Assembly: GCA_019359355.1 (NCBI GenBank)
Contig: JAHHHM010000004.1
Span: forward strand, 62,001 to 126,000
Direction of reading: 5' to 3'
DNA from: Microcoleus vaginatus WJT46-NPBG5
Lineage (GTDB): Bacteria > Cyanobacteriota > Cyanobacteriia > Cyanobacteriales > Oscillatoriaceae
DNA: 64,000 bases
Positions 24,372-33,815 of this stretch are shown here, piece after piece; within the stretch, counting starts at the first letter, position 1; the number at the start of each line of letters is the position of its first letter. Made by a program: the position numbers and the translations under genes. Below the pieces are notes generated by a model. That model saw nothing but the letters and a program-made list of their open reading frames with translations, was not told the DNA's origin and made no database searches.

Positions 24372-27224
24372 CTAAAAAACTGATTCAACTTTTTGTTGAG
24401 AAAGCATTGGTGTGTGCAGCACCGGAATTTCTATCCAGAATTGGGTGCCTTGCCCCGATTGGGATGTACACCTGAACACGCCGCCATGTTTCTCTACAAC
24501 AATTTGCCGGCTAATTGATAATCCAATGCCCGTACCTTTACCGGCATCCTTCGTAGTAAAGAACGGGTCAAAGATTCGATCTCTTACGGATTCTGGCATT
24601 CCCGGGCCATTGTCAGCAATGCAGATTGCCACAAATTGAGAATTAGAGGCTGATCCTTGCGTTTCTCCGGTTCCTTCTCCCATGTCTCCACTTTTGAGAA
24701 AAGTAGAAATCGTAATTTGATTAGGAGTCGCTTCCATCTCCGCTAGAGATCGAAGCTTGTCATACTCATCTAAAGCGTCAATCGCATTGCTGAGGACGTT
24801 CATAAATACTTGATTTAACTGGCCGGCATAGCACTCTATCAGCGGCAATGGCGCGTATTCTTTGATGATTTGAATGGCTGGCCGGTCTGAACGAGCTTTC
24901 ACACGGTGGTGCAGAATTAACAGAGTGCTGTCAATGCCTTCATGAATATCTACCGGCTTCATTTCTGACTGATCGATTCGGGAAAAATTGCGTAAAGACA
25001 AGACAATCTGGCGGATACGATCGGCACCCAGTTGCATTGAGGACAACATTTTAGGCAGATCCTCAAGGATAAAATCCAGTTCCACCTGTTCCATCAAATC
25101 GAGGATTTCTGCCTTTGGGTTCGGGTAATGTTGCTGGTAACTCTGTAGCAGTTCCAGCAAATCTCGCGTGTATTGTGTGGTGTGAATCAGGTTGCCGGTG
25201 ATGAAGTTAACTGGATTGTTAATTTCGTGCGCCACGCCGGCAACTAACTGACCCAGAGAAGACATTTTCTCGCTTTGAATCAGTTGGGTTTGCATCTGCT
25301 GAACTTCGTCAAGCGCCACAGCCAACTGTTGAGCGTGAGCATTTGCAGAAAGAGCTGATTGTAGGCTTTGTTGATACAGTTCCGCTTGCTGAATCGCCAC
25401 TGCCGCTTGAATTGCTAAATGTTGCAGCAATTCCACTTCTGCCGGCTGCCAATTACGCGGTTCCTGACACTGATGAGCAATCAGTAATCCCCACAAGTTT
25501 GAATCTATCTGGATCGGAACAATCAAATTGGCTTGAATTTGAAGACTGTCTAAAAACTCCCGGTGACAGGAGCTAATCTCTTCTTGCTCGACATTATTAA
25601 TCGCCCGCGTCTTTCCTTTCAGGTAGAGTCTGGCACAATCCTCTGGAATGCACTCACTCGCAGCTTGGATGCCTAAAACCGAACGCCAATTACCTCTAAC
25701 TTCTTCAACAGTCACTTCCCCACTGCCATCTATATTGAGCTGGTAAATTACTACCCGATCTGTATTTAATAGATTTCGCACTTCTCGGACAATGGTTTGG
25801 AGAATAGTTTTTAAATCCAGTGTGCTGCGGATTTGCTCTGTCACTTGTTGGACAACTTTGGTATAGTCTAATGACTGTTGCAGTTGGGCTGTTCGCTCTA
25901 AAACTTGACGCTCCAGATTAGCATTTAAAGCCCGCACTTCTTGGTATAAAAGATACTGCTGAATCGCCATTGCAAAATGAACGCCTAACGCTTGAGCAAG
26001 TTGGATTTCTTCAGCACTCCACTCTTGAGACTGACCTTTTTTCAACTCTCGCCAAACTTCAAACGAGTGTCTAGGAAGCACTTGTTTTTGGTTCGTGTCA
26101 AAGCATCCCGCCCACAATCGTTCTGTATCAATTTCATTGCGAAAAATACTTAGAATTCCCAAAAATTGCTGCCGGTAATAGAGGGGAATGACTAGCAGCC
26201 CCCGGATTGCTGTGGGCTGAAATGCCGGCGTTAAAACGCGGAACAGTGGTTCTTTATAGAGATCCGAAACCGCCCAAATGTTGGGATGACTTTGCCCAGA
26301 GGCTTGTGAATGAGTGGGTTTAAAACCGGCTCTCATCCACTGCTGCCACAGGGGATGTTCTTCAAGCAGCCCATTGTTTCCTAGCGTTGAAAGTGCCGGT
26401 TGCTCGCCGCAGGTGAACAGTTTAGCTGTACAAGCAAAAGACGTATTACTTTGCGAGGTGTTTTCTGGGGTGATGTAAATTCTGCCACCGGCTCCTTGAA
26501 AAGCGGCGACGGCTGCTTCCAACGCGGCTTCTAATTGAATGCTGGGTTGAGCATGGAGGAGGGCGGAAATTTGGTTAATTGTTGCTTCTCGTGCTTGCTT
26601 TTCGCGAGCTTGACTGAGCAGAATTGAATGCGTGATGGCGATTGAGACTTGATCGACGATTTGCTGAAGCACCTGTAGCTGTTGCTCAGAAATCTCTAGG
26701 GTTTCCGAGTGATGGGAGACGAGCAATCCCCAAAGCCTATCACCATCCACAATCGGCACCACAACAGACGACTGCACACCCATTGCCGTCAGATAGGTGG
26801 CATGACAAGGATCTAGCGATTGATAGCGGATATTTTCAGTTTCCAAGAATTTGCCGGTTTCAGCGCAATCCAAAGGGCTTAAACCGATTTGCTGCTGCCC
26901 AACATTCACAATAGATCGCACACGCGCCGTGCGAAACAATTCACGAGCATGAGGGGGAATGTCATCGGCTGGAAAATTTAGCCCTAATAAGGATGGCAGG
27001 CGATCATTATAAATTGATTCCGCAATAACTTCGCCACTCTCATCTCTATTAAAGCGATATATTTTCACCCGATCCGTATTTAAAAATGCTCGCACTTCGG
27101 CAACGGTTGCCGTTAAAATCTCTCGTAAATCCAAAGACTGGCGGATTCGCTGAGTGATCCGGTAAAGTAAAATTTCCCGATCCAGACGCTCTTGGAGTAA
27201 TTCGGTATTGTCTGTGAAATTCAT
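24372..27224 (-). CDS. Cph2-like knotless phytochrome/CBCR hybrid sensor histidine kinase
   Basis: 950 aa, soluble. GAF1 (about 20-200) has the DIPPHAR motif and a bilin cysteine near 139 (LDPCHATYL). The following module (about 205-440) carries PRHSFEVW near 383, the PHY-domain tongue motif. A third GAF (about 460-635) has Cys near 552 in SSCHREFL, the Cys-His signature of cyanobacteriochromes. Then come HisKA with HEINNP near 665 and HATPase (DNGPGMP, GKGTGIGLSI). There is no N-terminal PAS/knot, so GAF1-PHY matches group II (Cph2-like) phytochromes, here coupled to a kinase rather than to GGDEF/EAL. Two chromophores per chain are predicted. Neighbour and paralogue of the phytochrome at 20970 in its kinase half. 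Confidence 0.88.
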   Translation of the reverse strand: MNFTDNTELLQERLDREILLYRITQRIRQSLDLREILTATVAEVRAFLNTDRVKIYRFNRDESGEVIAESIYNDRLPSLLGLNFPADDIPPHARELFRTARVRSIVNVGQQQIGLSPLDCAETGKFLETENIRYQSLDPCHATYLTAMGVQSSVVVPIVDGDRLWGLLVSHHSETLEISEQQLQVLQQIVDQVSIAITHSILLSQAREKQAREATINQISALLHAQPSIQLEAALEAAVAAFQGAGGRIYITPENTSQSNTSFACTAKLFTCGEQPALSTLGNNGLLEEHPLWQQWMRAGFKPTHSQASGQSHPNIWAVSDLYKEPLFRVLTPAFQPTAIRGLLVIPLYYRQQFLGILSIFRNEIDTERLWAGCFDTNQKQVLPRHSFEVWRELKKGQSQEWSAEEIQLAQALGVHFAMAIQQYLLYQEVRALNANLERQVLERTAQLQQSLDYTKVVQQVTEQIRSTLDLKTILQTIVREVRNLLNTDRVVIYQLNIDGSGEVTVEEVRGNWRSVLGIQAASECIPEDCARLYLKGKTRAINNVEQEEISSCHREFLDSLQIQANLIVPIQIDSNLWGLLIAHQCQEPRNWQPAEVELLQHLAIQAAVAIQQAELYQQSLQSALSANAHAQQLAVALDEVQQMQTQLIQSEKMSSLGQLVAGVAHEINNPVNFITGNLIHTTQYTRDLLELLQSYQQHYPNPKAEILDLMEQVELDFILEDLPKMLSSMQLGADRIRQIVLSLRNFSRIDQSEMKPVDIHEGIDSTLLILHHRVKARSDRPAIQIIKEYAPLPLIECYAGQLNQVFMNVLSNAIDALDEYDKLRSLAEMEATPNQITISTFLKSGDMGEGTGETQGSASNSQFVAICIADNGPGMPESVRDRIFDPFFTTKDAGKGTGIGLSISRQIVVEKHGGVFRCTSQSGQGTQFWIEIPVLHTPMLSQQKVESVF

Positions 27225-27718
27225 TTTTTTATCTGCGAAGCTTAATTGATTTGGCAGTTACCAGATTCTGGAGTTTTTTAGCCGCCTCCGGCATCAGTAG
27301 GATTCTGGAAACAGTATTTAAAAATAGACAAGCAAGTGACTTAAGTTAACTGTTTATTCAAATAAGTTAACAAACCCAGAAGTTCGCCTGAAAAAGTCGG
27401 GGGGATCATCAAAGGTGGCTCTCACCTCAATGGTTCTCAAAGATGCTTCGCTGGAAGTCTGCTCACTCATTAGGCCAACATTTGAGTTTTCGGGTTAAAG
27501 TTAAAGCACCCGGATCTTCTGGGCTTTACAATTGAGTTTCAAAGTATGGGCAACTTCCACTGAAGGGCAAATCGCGCTGTAAATTTTTGAACCGGCTCTG
27601 GGAAAGGGGGATTTGGCACAAGCCTGAAAAACCTACGTTTTTCTTTTATTTTATAATTATTCCTCCTGGCTTGTAAAAAGTTAGAGTCGGTCTATATGCA
27701 AGTTATTATAATCTCAGT
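27225..27718. other. Intergenic region upstream of the Cph2-like gene
   Basis: About 495 bp between two minus-strand genes. I see no gene, RNA or strong hairpin. It should contain the promoter of the photoreceptor kinase. Confidence 0.4.
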
Positions 27719-28177
27719 TTAGCTGGCTGCCAAATGCTGCCGGATTTGCTGGCGGACACTCATCAAAATTTTCCCTAAATGATTTTGGCCGGTTTTCTCA
27801 GGACCACAGCCCCAGTAGCAATCAGTGGGCGAATCTTCTACAATCTCTGCCTCGCCGGTGGCTAGCAGCAAGGTTTGGATATCGCCATGAGTCAGAAATT
27901 TGGTTAATACGGCTTCTCGCATAATCATATATTTGGCAGATTCCCAGTCTGAGCGAAGTTTGCGATTCTTATCACGCCCGATTGCAGCGGCTTCCTCTGG
28001 TGTCGCAGCGCTATGAATTAAGGGGATGATAAATTCATCTTCGCTACCGGCAAATTTTTGCGCTTGATAATAATGCTCTACAGTTTGCCAGTCTTTGCCG
28101 GCTAAGTGAATTCCGTGGAGAGAAAAGTTTGAAAAGTACCCGTAAGCATCGCCAACTTTGTAAAAATAAATGATCAT
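27719..28177 (-). CDS. NADAR family protein (YbiA-like N-glycosidase)
   Basis: 152 aa, full length for the NADAR family (formerly DUF1768). The landmarks are YGYFSNFSLHGIHLAGKDWQ, TVEHYYQAQKFAG (with the conserved Glu-His), AAAIGRDKNRKLRSDW and the closing DCYWGCGPEKTGQNHLGKIL. Family members hydrolyse N-glycosidic bonds of riboflavin-pathway intermediates, removing reactive metabolites, or of ADP-ribosylated nucleic acid derivatives. It is cytoplasmic and a lone minus-strand gene with no riboflavin gene beside it, so the substrate remains open between those options. Confidence 0.9.
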   Translation of the reverse strand: MIIYFYKVGDAYGYFSNFSLHGIHLAGKDWQTVEHYYQAQKFAGSEDEFIIPLIHSAATPEEAAAIGRDKNRKLRSDWESAKYMIMREAVLTKFLTHGDIQTLLLATGEAEIVEDSPTDCYWGCGPEKTGQNHLGKILMSVRQQIRQHLAAS

Positions 28178-28180
28178 ACT

Positions 28181-28204
28181 GATTTTAGATTTTAGATTTT
28201 AGAT
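28181..28204. repeat. Tandem GATTTTA repeat
   Basis: Three tandem copies of a 7-9 bp word (GATTTTAGATTTTAGATTTT) just upstream of the NADAR start. The spacer up to 28481 shows nothing else; the same word occurs elsewhere in the window in spacers only. It resembles the short tandemly repeated sequences of cyanobacteria. Confidence 0.65.
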
Positions 28205-28481
28205 GCGCCTGTCAAATTGAAAGCCAGTGTGAGCGCTGAAATTAGAAAAAGATGTTCACAAGGTTTTGATTTTGACCGCCGAGGGTAAAAACTGGTAAAA
28301 TTCATAAGTTGATCGAGTTTGAGCTTATGGGAAATTCATTCAGACTTGACAAGAATCAACCGGATAGGATTTTGCAGAGTCGTTTGGCATAACTCCAATT
28401 TATATGATGCCTTTAAATGGCAGCAGAGAGTTTGCCAATTTAAATTCAATCGCAATGGGCGAACACGAGCGAGCTTTGATA

Positions 28482-29093
28482 ATGTCTGCTGGAACTTTTG
28501 AAAAAACAAACCTTGGTTGGCAAATTCAGCAATTCCAACAACAGATGGGAGAGTGGCTGGCGTTGCAATTTTCTAAATTATTCTCCAATATCCCGGAGGT
28601 AAATTGGCCATCTAGGGCGCTTGAGTGGGGCTGGCTATATTGGTTATTTAAAGGGTTATTCTGGATAATACTAGGCTTGCTGGTGAGTTGGTTGGTTTTG
28701 CAACTGTTAGGGCAATGGCCGGCACTCCTCGATACATTCCGTTTACGACGCAGAAAGGGGGACTTAGAGCCGGCAGCCAGAGCGGATCGCCCCTTAACGG
28801 CGGATCTGTGGCTGGTGCAAGCGCAAGAATTTCAGCGACAAGGAAACTACCGACAAGCTTGTCGAGCACTTTATATGGCAATGTTGCAGCGTTTAAATGA
28901 CACGGGTGTGGTTCCGGGAGAACTCAGCCGCACCGATGGAGAATACCGGCAATTATTGCAGCAGCAGTCGCGACAAGTCCAGCCCTATCAAATTCTGATC
29001 GCCACTCACGAGGAGCAGTGTTTTGGCGATGCCGATGCAACACTTGATGACTTTAACCGATGCCAGCAAGCTTATCGAGAGATACAGCCGTGA
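28482..29093 (+). CDS. DUF4129 domain-containing membrane protein
   Basis: 203 aa from the ATG at 28482. Further in-frame ATG codons at 28404 and 28455 would lengthen it, but the family usually begins near MSAGTFEKTNLGWQIQQF. One transmembrane helix (LFWIILGLLVSWLVLQLLG) precedes a cytoplasmic DUF4129 domain with LWLVQAQEFQRQGNYRQACR and a C-terminal QCFGDADATLDDFNRCQQAY. The DUF4129 segment lies downstream of the helix as in proteins of MoxR/DUF58 clusters. It overlaps the next gene by 4 bp (GTGA), indicating coupled translation. First gene of a five-gene plus-strand run. Confidence 0.83.
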   Translation: MSAGTFEKTNLGWQIQQFQQQMGEWLALQFSKLFSNIPEVNWPSRALEWGWLYWLFKGLFWIILGLLVSWLVLQLLGQWPALLDTFRLRRRKGDLEPAARADRPLTADLWLVQAQEFQRQGNYRQACRALYMAMLQRLNDTGVVPGELSRTDGEYRQLLQQQSRQVQPYQILIATHEEQCFGDADATLDDFNRCQQAYREIQP

Positions 29094-30283
29094 GACAACT
29101 TTCAAAGCGCCGGTTGTTGATGCTGGGGGCGATCGCCATTGCAATCATTGTGCTGCTCACCTTATTTTTAGCACCAAGTACCAACCAGCAAAGCACGGGT
29201 TCTACTTACAGCCGTTCTCCAGATGGCTACGGCGCTTGGTACGCTTTTATGGAAACACGGGGAACGCCGGTTCAGCGTTGGAAAAAACCCTTAGAAGATT
29301 TACCGGGATTTCCCGCTCAAACTTCAGAATTGATCACTCTAGAAAGGCTGGGAAAATCTCCAATTCAAAATACTATCACTCTGTTGCAAGTTAACAGGGA
29401 AATAAGGGGGGAAGAGATTAGCAAAAAAGAAAAAGAATGGGTTGAAAAAGGCAATACGCTGGTAATTTTGGGAGTCCCTAGCCGGATAACAGAAGCCGCT
29501 TTTACGACACAGCAAGAATCTGCTGCCGGCCTAGTTAAGATTGAAACGCGACGCCGAAAATTGAGAGAGCGAAAAAATCAGCCCTATCTGCCGGCACAAC
29601 AAGACGGAAACATCGCTGAATCTGTCCTAGGTGATCGCTTTGGGGCAGTCGTTTGGCAACAAAAAATAGGAAAAGGCCGGCTAATTTTAGCGGCAACACC
29701 CCATTTAGCAGCGAATGCCTATCAAGATGAGCCAGGAAATTATCAATTTCTAGCACAGTTGCTAACTCAAGATAATCAAAAAATATGGGTAGATGAATAT
29801 ATTCACGGCTACGAAGAATTATCGGCGGACAAAGGTAAAAAAGCGCAGCGCCGTCTGTTGAGTTATTTGGCAAACACACCTTTGTTTCCGGCAATCCTGC
29901 AAACGGCTATTGTGCTGATAATCGCGATTTGGGCTGCAAACCGGCGATTTGGAGTGCCGCAATCTTTAGAGGTGCCGGTGGTTGACAACAGCGAAGCGTA
30001 CATTAAAGCCACTGCCGGCATTTTGGAAAAAGCAAATAGCAGTGAATTTGTCCTTGATATTGTAGGCAAAGAAGAACAAATTCAGTTGCAAAAAGCTTTA
30101 GGATTAGGGCCGACATTACTTGAACCGGATTCGCTAATTACTGCTTGGGTGCAGCAAACAGGACAACCGCCGGTTGAACTTGAAAAACTTCTCCATCTTC
30201 ATTCTCAAAAGCGACGAATGAGTGAGAAAGAGTTGCTAAGCTGGTTGAGCAAATGGCAAACGCTGCGCCGAGATTTGGGCTAA
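29090..30283 (+). CDS. DUF4350 domain-containing membrane protein
   Basis: 397 aa from the GTG at 29090, which overlaps the upstream stop (GTGA). A frame start at 29060 is possible but lies inside the DUF4129 gene. One N-terminal helix (LLMLGAIAIAIIVLLTLFLA) is followed by a DUF4350 domain beginning STYSRSPDGYGAWYAFMETR. It resembles a ThuA/GATase-like fold, with EWVEKGNTLVILG and GKGRLILAATP. A second helix lies near FPAILQTAIVLIIAIWAANR, with a cytoplasmic C-terminal domain after it. In other bacteria this family accompanies MoxR and DUF58 genes, as here. It is probably part of a membrane complex serviced by the MoxR ATPase. Confidence 0.85.
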   Translation: MRQLSKRRLLMLGAIAIAIIVLLTLFLAPSTNQQSTGSTYSRSPDGYGAWYAFMETRGTPVQRWKKPLEDLPGFPAQTSELITLERLGKSPIQNTITLLQVNREIRGEEISKKEKEWVEKGNTLVILGVPSRITEAAFTTQQESAAGLVKIETRRRKLRERKNQPYLPAQQDGNIAESVLGDRFGAVVWQQKIGKGRLILAATPHLAANAYQDEPGNYQFLAQLLTQDNQKIWVDEYIHGYEELSADKGKKAQRRLLSYLANTPLFPAILQTAIVLIIAIWAANRRFGVPQSLEVPVVDNSEAYIKATAGILEKANSSEFVLDIVGKEEQIQLQKALGLGPTLLEPDSLITAWVQQTGQPPVELEKLLHLHSQKRRMSEKELLSWLSKWQTLRRDLG

Positions 30284-30380
30284 AATAAGCCGCAATTAGG
30301 AAATAAAAGTTTTTGATTACCCAATTTCCAGATTCTTCTGTTTCCAATTTATTTAACAACTAATCACAGACACAGATTTA

Positions 30381-31331
30381 ATGAGCGACTCAAACACTGT
30401 ATTTACTCGTCTCAGCCAAACCCTCAACCAAATCGTTGTCGGTCAATCAACACTGGTGCAGCAGTTGCTAGTAGCAATGCTTGCCGGCGGTCATGTAATT
30501 TTAGAAGGGTTGCCAGGAACCGGCAAAACGCTTTTGGCTCAAGTCCTTGCCAGATTGGTGCAAGCAGACTTCCGGCGAATTCAGCTAACGCCAGATATTT
30601 TGCCGGCGGATATTTTAGGGACAAATATTTTTGATCTCAACACCCGAAATTTTACCCTGAAAAAAGGGCCAGTTTTCACTCAAGTATTATTGGCTGATGA
30701 AATTAACCGGACGCCGCCGAAAACCCAAGCGGCCCTCTTAGAAGCAATGGAGGAACAGCAGGTCACTTTGGATGGGGAAAGTATGCCTTTACCGGAGCTA
30801 TTTTGGGTGATGGCGACCCAAAATTCCCTAGAATTTGAAGGAACTTACCCACTACCAGAAGCGCAGTTAGATCGGTTTTTATTTAAGCTGATTGTCGGTT
30901 ATCCAGAGGCGGCGGCAGAAAAGCAAATGTTGCTCAATTCTCAGGCCGGTTCGCCGTCGAGACGTTTTGATTTAGCACGTTTAAAACCTTTGGCAACGGG
31001 GGAACAAGTTTTGCAAGCGCGTCAAGCAGTAAGAGCAATTAAAGTTGCCGATAATGTGATGGATTATCTATTAAATTTGGTACAGCGTTCCCGGCAACAT
31101 CCTGATTTAGCATTGGGTGCTTCTCCCCGTTCTGCTGTAGCTTGGTTGCAGGCAAGTAAAGCTCATGCTTGGCTAAATGAGCGCGATTTTGTAACGCCAG
31201 ATAATATTAAGGCAATCGCTGCACCTTTGTTACGTCACCGGCTGATTTTAAAGCCTGAAGCGCAATTAGATGGGTTGCAAGTGGATGCGGTTGTCAGCAC
31301 ACTGTTAAATCAGGTGCCGGTACCGAGGTAA
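30381..31331 (+). CDS. MoxR family AAA+ ATPase
   Basis: 316 aa, full length. It has the Walker A motif GLPGTGKT, a Walker B/sensor region QVLLADEINRTPPKTQ, LEAMEEQQVTLDG, sensor 1 WVMATQN and the arginine finger region EAQLDRFLFKL. MoxR ATPases act as chaperones that insert cofactors into, or remodel, protein complexes, usually together with a von Willebrand factor A or DUF58 partner. The DUF58 partner follows after 17 bp. The upstream neighbours encode membrane components of the same conserved cluster. The remodelled client is unknown. Confidence 0.95.
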   Translation: MSDSNTVFTRLSQTLNQIVVGQSTLVQQLLVAMLAGGHVILEGLPGTGKTLLAQVLARLVQADFRRIQLTPDILPADILGTNIFDLNTRNFTLKKGPVFTQVLLADEINRTPPKTQAALLEAMEEQQVTLDGESMPLPELFWVMATQNSLEFEGTYPLPEAQLDRFLFKLIVGYPEAAAEKQMLLNSQAGSPSRRFDLARLKPLATGEQVLQARQAVRAIKVADNVMDYLLNLVQRSRQHPDLALGASPRSAVAWLQASKAHAWLNERDFVTPDNIKAIAAPLLRHRLILKPEAQLDGLQVDAVVSTLLNQVPVPR

Positions 31332-31348
31332 GTTCAGCATTTAAAACA

Positions 31349-32674
31349 ATGATTCCTTCTCAACGCGTTTATTTACTGTTACTTCTAGGCATTGCCATCG
31401 CACCGGCACTCGCCATCGCCTTTAACAATCAGGTCAGCATCATCGGCACGTTGCTCTATGATGCCGGCATCTTGTTATTAATGCTTTTAGATAGCTTACG
31501 GGTGAAAAGTCACCGTGTAGAAATCACGCGCACGCCCCTTGGACGCCTCTCGATTGGGCGGGATAATCCGGTTATTTTGTCAGTGCAAACACTCAAGCAG
31601 CCGGCAAATATTCAAATTCGGGACGGCTACCCCGTTGAGTTTGAAGTTTCTTTGCCGGCGCTACAGGCTTCCTTGCCGGCAAACACCACTCAAGAACTCA
31701 CTTACACCGTTAAGCCGAGCCATCGAGGTGAGTATCTGTGGGTAGACATTCAGGCGCGGCAGTTGGGTGCTTGGGGGTTGGCTTGGCATAATTGGAAAAT
31801 TCCAGCAGCTCAAAAGGTAGCTGTTTATCCGGATTTGTTGGCATTACGGGCACTTTCGATTCGCCTGACGCTGCTATCAACCGGCAATATGCCACAAGCG
31901 CGTAAATTTGGCATGGGGACGGAGTTTGCCGAATTGCGGGAATACAGCAGTGGCGACGATCCCCGCCTGATCGATTGGAAAGCCTCCGCGCGCGGGTTTA
32001 GCGCACCCAGCCGGATGCCGCTCCAAATCAGGGTTTTAGAGCCAGAACATGAGCAAACTCTGATGATTTTACTGGATCGCGGACGCCTGATGACGGCACG
32101 GGTGCAAGGATTGAAGCGATTTGATTGGGGGTTAAATGCGACGCTGGCGCTGGCTTTGGCTGGGTTAAATCGCGGTGATCGCGTGGGGGTTGGCGTGTTT
32201 GATCGTGAAGTAACCACCTGGATACCCCCAGAACGGGGTCAGCATCATCTCAGCCGGCTCATTGAGCGACTCACACCGATTCAGCCGGTGTTATTAGAAC
32301 CCGATTATATAGGTGCTGTAACAAATTTGGTCAAACAGCAAACTCGGCGAGCGCTAGTAGTATTAATTACAGATATTGTTGATGTGACTGCTTCTGCCGA
32401 ACTTCTTGCCGGTTTAGCACGTTTGACGCCGCGCTATTTGCCATTTTGTGTGACTCTGCGCGATCCTCAAGTTGACTCTCTCGCCCATACTTTCACCGAG
32501 GATGTGTCTGCAACTTATACCCGTGCGGTTGCTTTAGATTTAGTCTCTCAGCGACAAGTTGCCTTTGCAAAGTTAAAGCAGAAAGGCGTGCTGGTTTTAG
32601 ATGCGCCGGCTCATCAGATTAGCGATCAATTAGTCGAACGTTACTTACAACTCAAAGCACGGAATCAACTTTAA
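31349..32674 (+). CDS. DUF58 domain-containing protein (vWA-like, MoxR partner)
   Basis: 441 aa. Two N-terminal hydrophobic segments (YLLLLLGIAIAPALAIAF and IGTLLYDAGILLLMLLDSL) anchor it in the membrane. The DUF58 signature is clear: GTEFAELREYSSGDDPRLIDW followed by KASAR, and later RLIERLTPIQP. The C-terminal region has vWA-like strands (LMILLDRGRLM, ALVVLITDIVD). In MoxR clusters this family is the likely adaptor linking the ATPase to its client. It starts 17 bp after moxR, in one operon. Confidence 0.93.
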   Translation: MIPSQRVYLLLLLGIAIAPALAIAFNNQVSIIGTLLYDAGILLLMLLDSLRVKSHRVEITRTPLGRLSIGRDNPVILSVQTLKQPANIQIRDGYPVEFEVSLPALQASLPANTTQELTYTVKPSHRGEYLWVDIQARQLGAWGLAWHNWKIPAAQKVAVYPDLLALRALSIRLTLLSTGNMPQARKFGMGTEFAELREYSSGDDPRLIDWKASARGFSAPSRMPLQIRVLEPEHEQTLMILLDRGRLMTARVQGLKRFDWGLNATLALALAGLNRGDRVGVGVFDREVTTWIPPERGQHHLSRLIERLTPIQPVLLEPDYIGAVTNLVKQQTRRALVVLITDIVDVTASAELLAGLARLTPRYLPFCVTLRDPQVDSLAHTFTEDVSATYTRAVALDLVSQRQVAFAKLKQKGVLVLDAPAHQISDQLVERYLQLKARNQL

Positions 32675-32763
32675 TCTTGGCAGCCTCCCAGATTGGCAAA
32701 AATTTGAGGAGTGGGAGCATCTTGCTCCCTCTGAAAATATCACCTAGCTCACTCATGAGGAAA

Positions 32764-33723
32764 TCATTGGAGTGCAGGCTTGCGGCTACAATACTTGACC
32801 AATAGCGCAAATAATCCGATTCCAACCAAGTATTTCAGAGGCTCTGGAATTATTGGATTGGGTGAGAAAAACCCTTCAATGATGCCGGCAATGATCAGCA
32901 TCGGCACAACACCAAATACTAATTGCGCGGCCTGAGAACCGTAAAACTTTAGAGCGTCAGCACGGCGATATTTACCGGGAAAAAGAATCGCTCTGCCTAT
33001 CAAAAGACCGGCACCTCCTGCAAGAAAGATTGCCGGCAATTCCAAGGAACCGTGAGGAAAGACAAACGCCCAAAAAGGATAGGCTAAGTTATTCTGACCC
33101 ACAAGGGCGGCGAGTGCACCGATATGTAGCCCATTCACGACGAGAATAATAACTGTTGCTAAACCAGCAGTAATTCCCCCGGCAACTGCTGTAAATGATA
33201 CTTTTAAGTTGTTAACCATAAGTTCGCTGGATGCCAAAGGTTCAATGCCAACAATTGAACCCATCCATAATTCATGCCGATCTCGTACTTTTTCTATTAT
33301 GTCTTCTGGCACCATCAGCGACATAAATAACGGATCTTGCCAAGCAAACCACCAAGCAATTAAAATGCCGGCCATAAAGATAGCGGTAGCAATAGCAATA
33401 TAAAGCCAATTCTGTTGGATGGCTGCCGGTAAACCCCAGCGATAAAATTCCACCACTGCTTGCCATTCCTGCCGGCGTGAACCCTGATAAATTTGGGTAT
33501 AGCTGCGGGAAGTCAAAATTTGCAAGTCTCGCACCAAACTTTCTCCCGCTTGGTGGGTTCGTGCCCGTGCCAGATCCGCAGAGACAGAACGATACAAACT
33601 AGCCATTTGCCGGATTTCATCTGCTTTTAAAGATTTCAAACCTTTTTGTTCAATTTGCATTAAAAGTGCATCCAACTGTTTCCAGTTTGGTTCCCGTCTC
33701 GCGATCCAGCGCTGAATATTCAT
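32764..33723 (-). CDS. SpoIIM-family (stage II sporulation protein M-like) membrane protein
   Basis: 319 aa. An N-terminal soluble helix bundle (NIQRWIARREPNWKQLDALL) is followed by about five helices and the SpoIIM-family loop: GGITAGLATVIILVVNGLHI, then PHGSLELPAIFLAGGAGLLI. SpoIIM-like proteins are frequent in MoxR/DUF58/RDD clusters outside spore formers, where their role is unknown. Here it lies on the opposite strand within the cluster, divergent from the membrane protein gene at 33816. Family assignment is firm, function not. Confidence 0.9.
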   Translation of the reverse strand: MNIQRWIARREPNWKQLDALLMQIEQKGLKSLKADEIRQMASLYRSVSADLARARTHQAGESLVRDLQILTSRSYTQIYQGSRRQEWQAVVEFYRWGLPAAIQQNWLYIAIATAIFMAGILIAWWFAWQDPLFMSLMVPEDIIEKVRDRHELWMGSIVGIEPLASSELMVNNLKVSFTAVAGGITAGLATVIILVVNGLHIGALAALVGQNNLAYPFWAFVFPHGSLELPAIFLAGGAGLLIGRAILFPGKYRRADALKFYGSQAAQLVFGVVPMLIIAGIIEGFFSPNPIIPEPLKYLVGIGLFALLVKYCSRKPALQ

Positions 33724-33815
33724 AAAGTTTCTTAAAACCTTGCCGGTGACTATGCCTAGGGTAGCTTAAGATAGCGTCAAGCAAGCACGTCCTCATCAAC
33801 GAGAGGATTTTACTG

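Noticed and set aside
28181-28204. GATTTTA tandem repeats as a CRISPR-like array
   Set aside because: Units are only 7-9 bp with no spacers.
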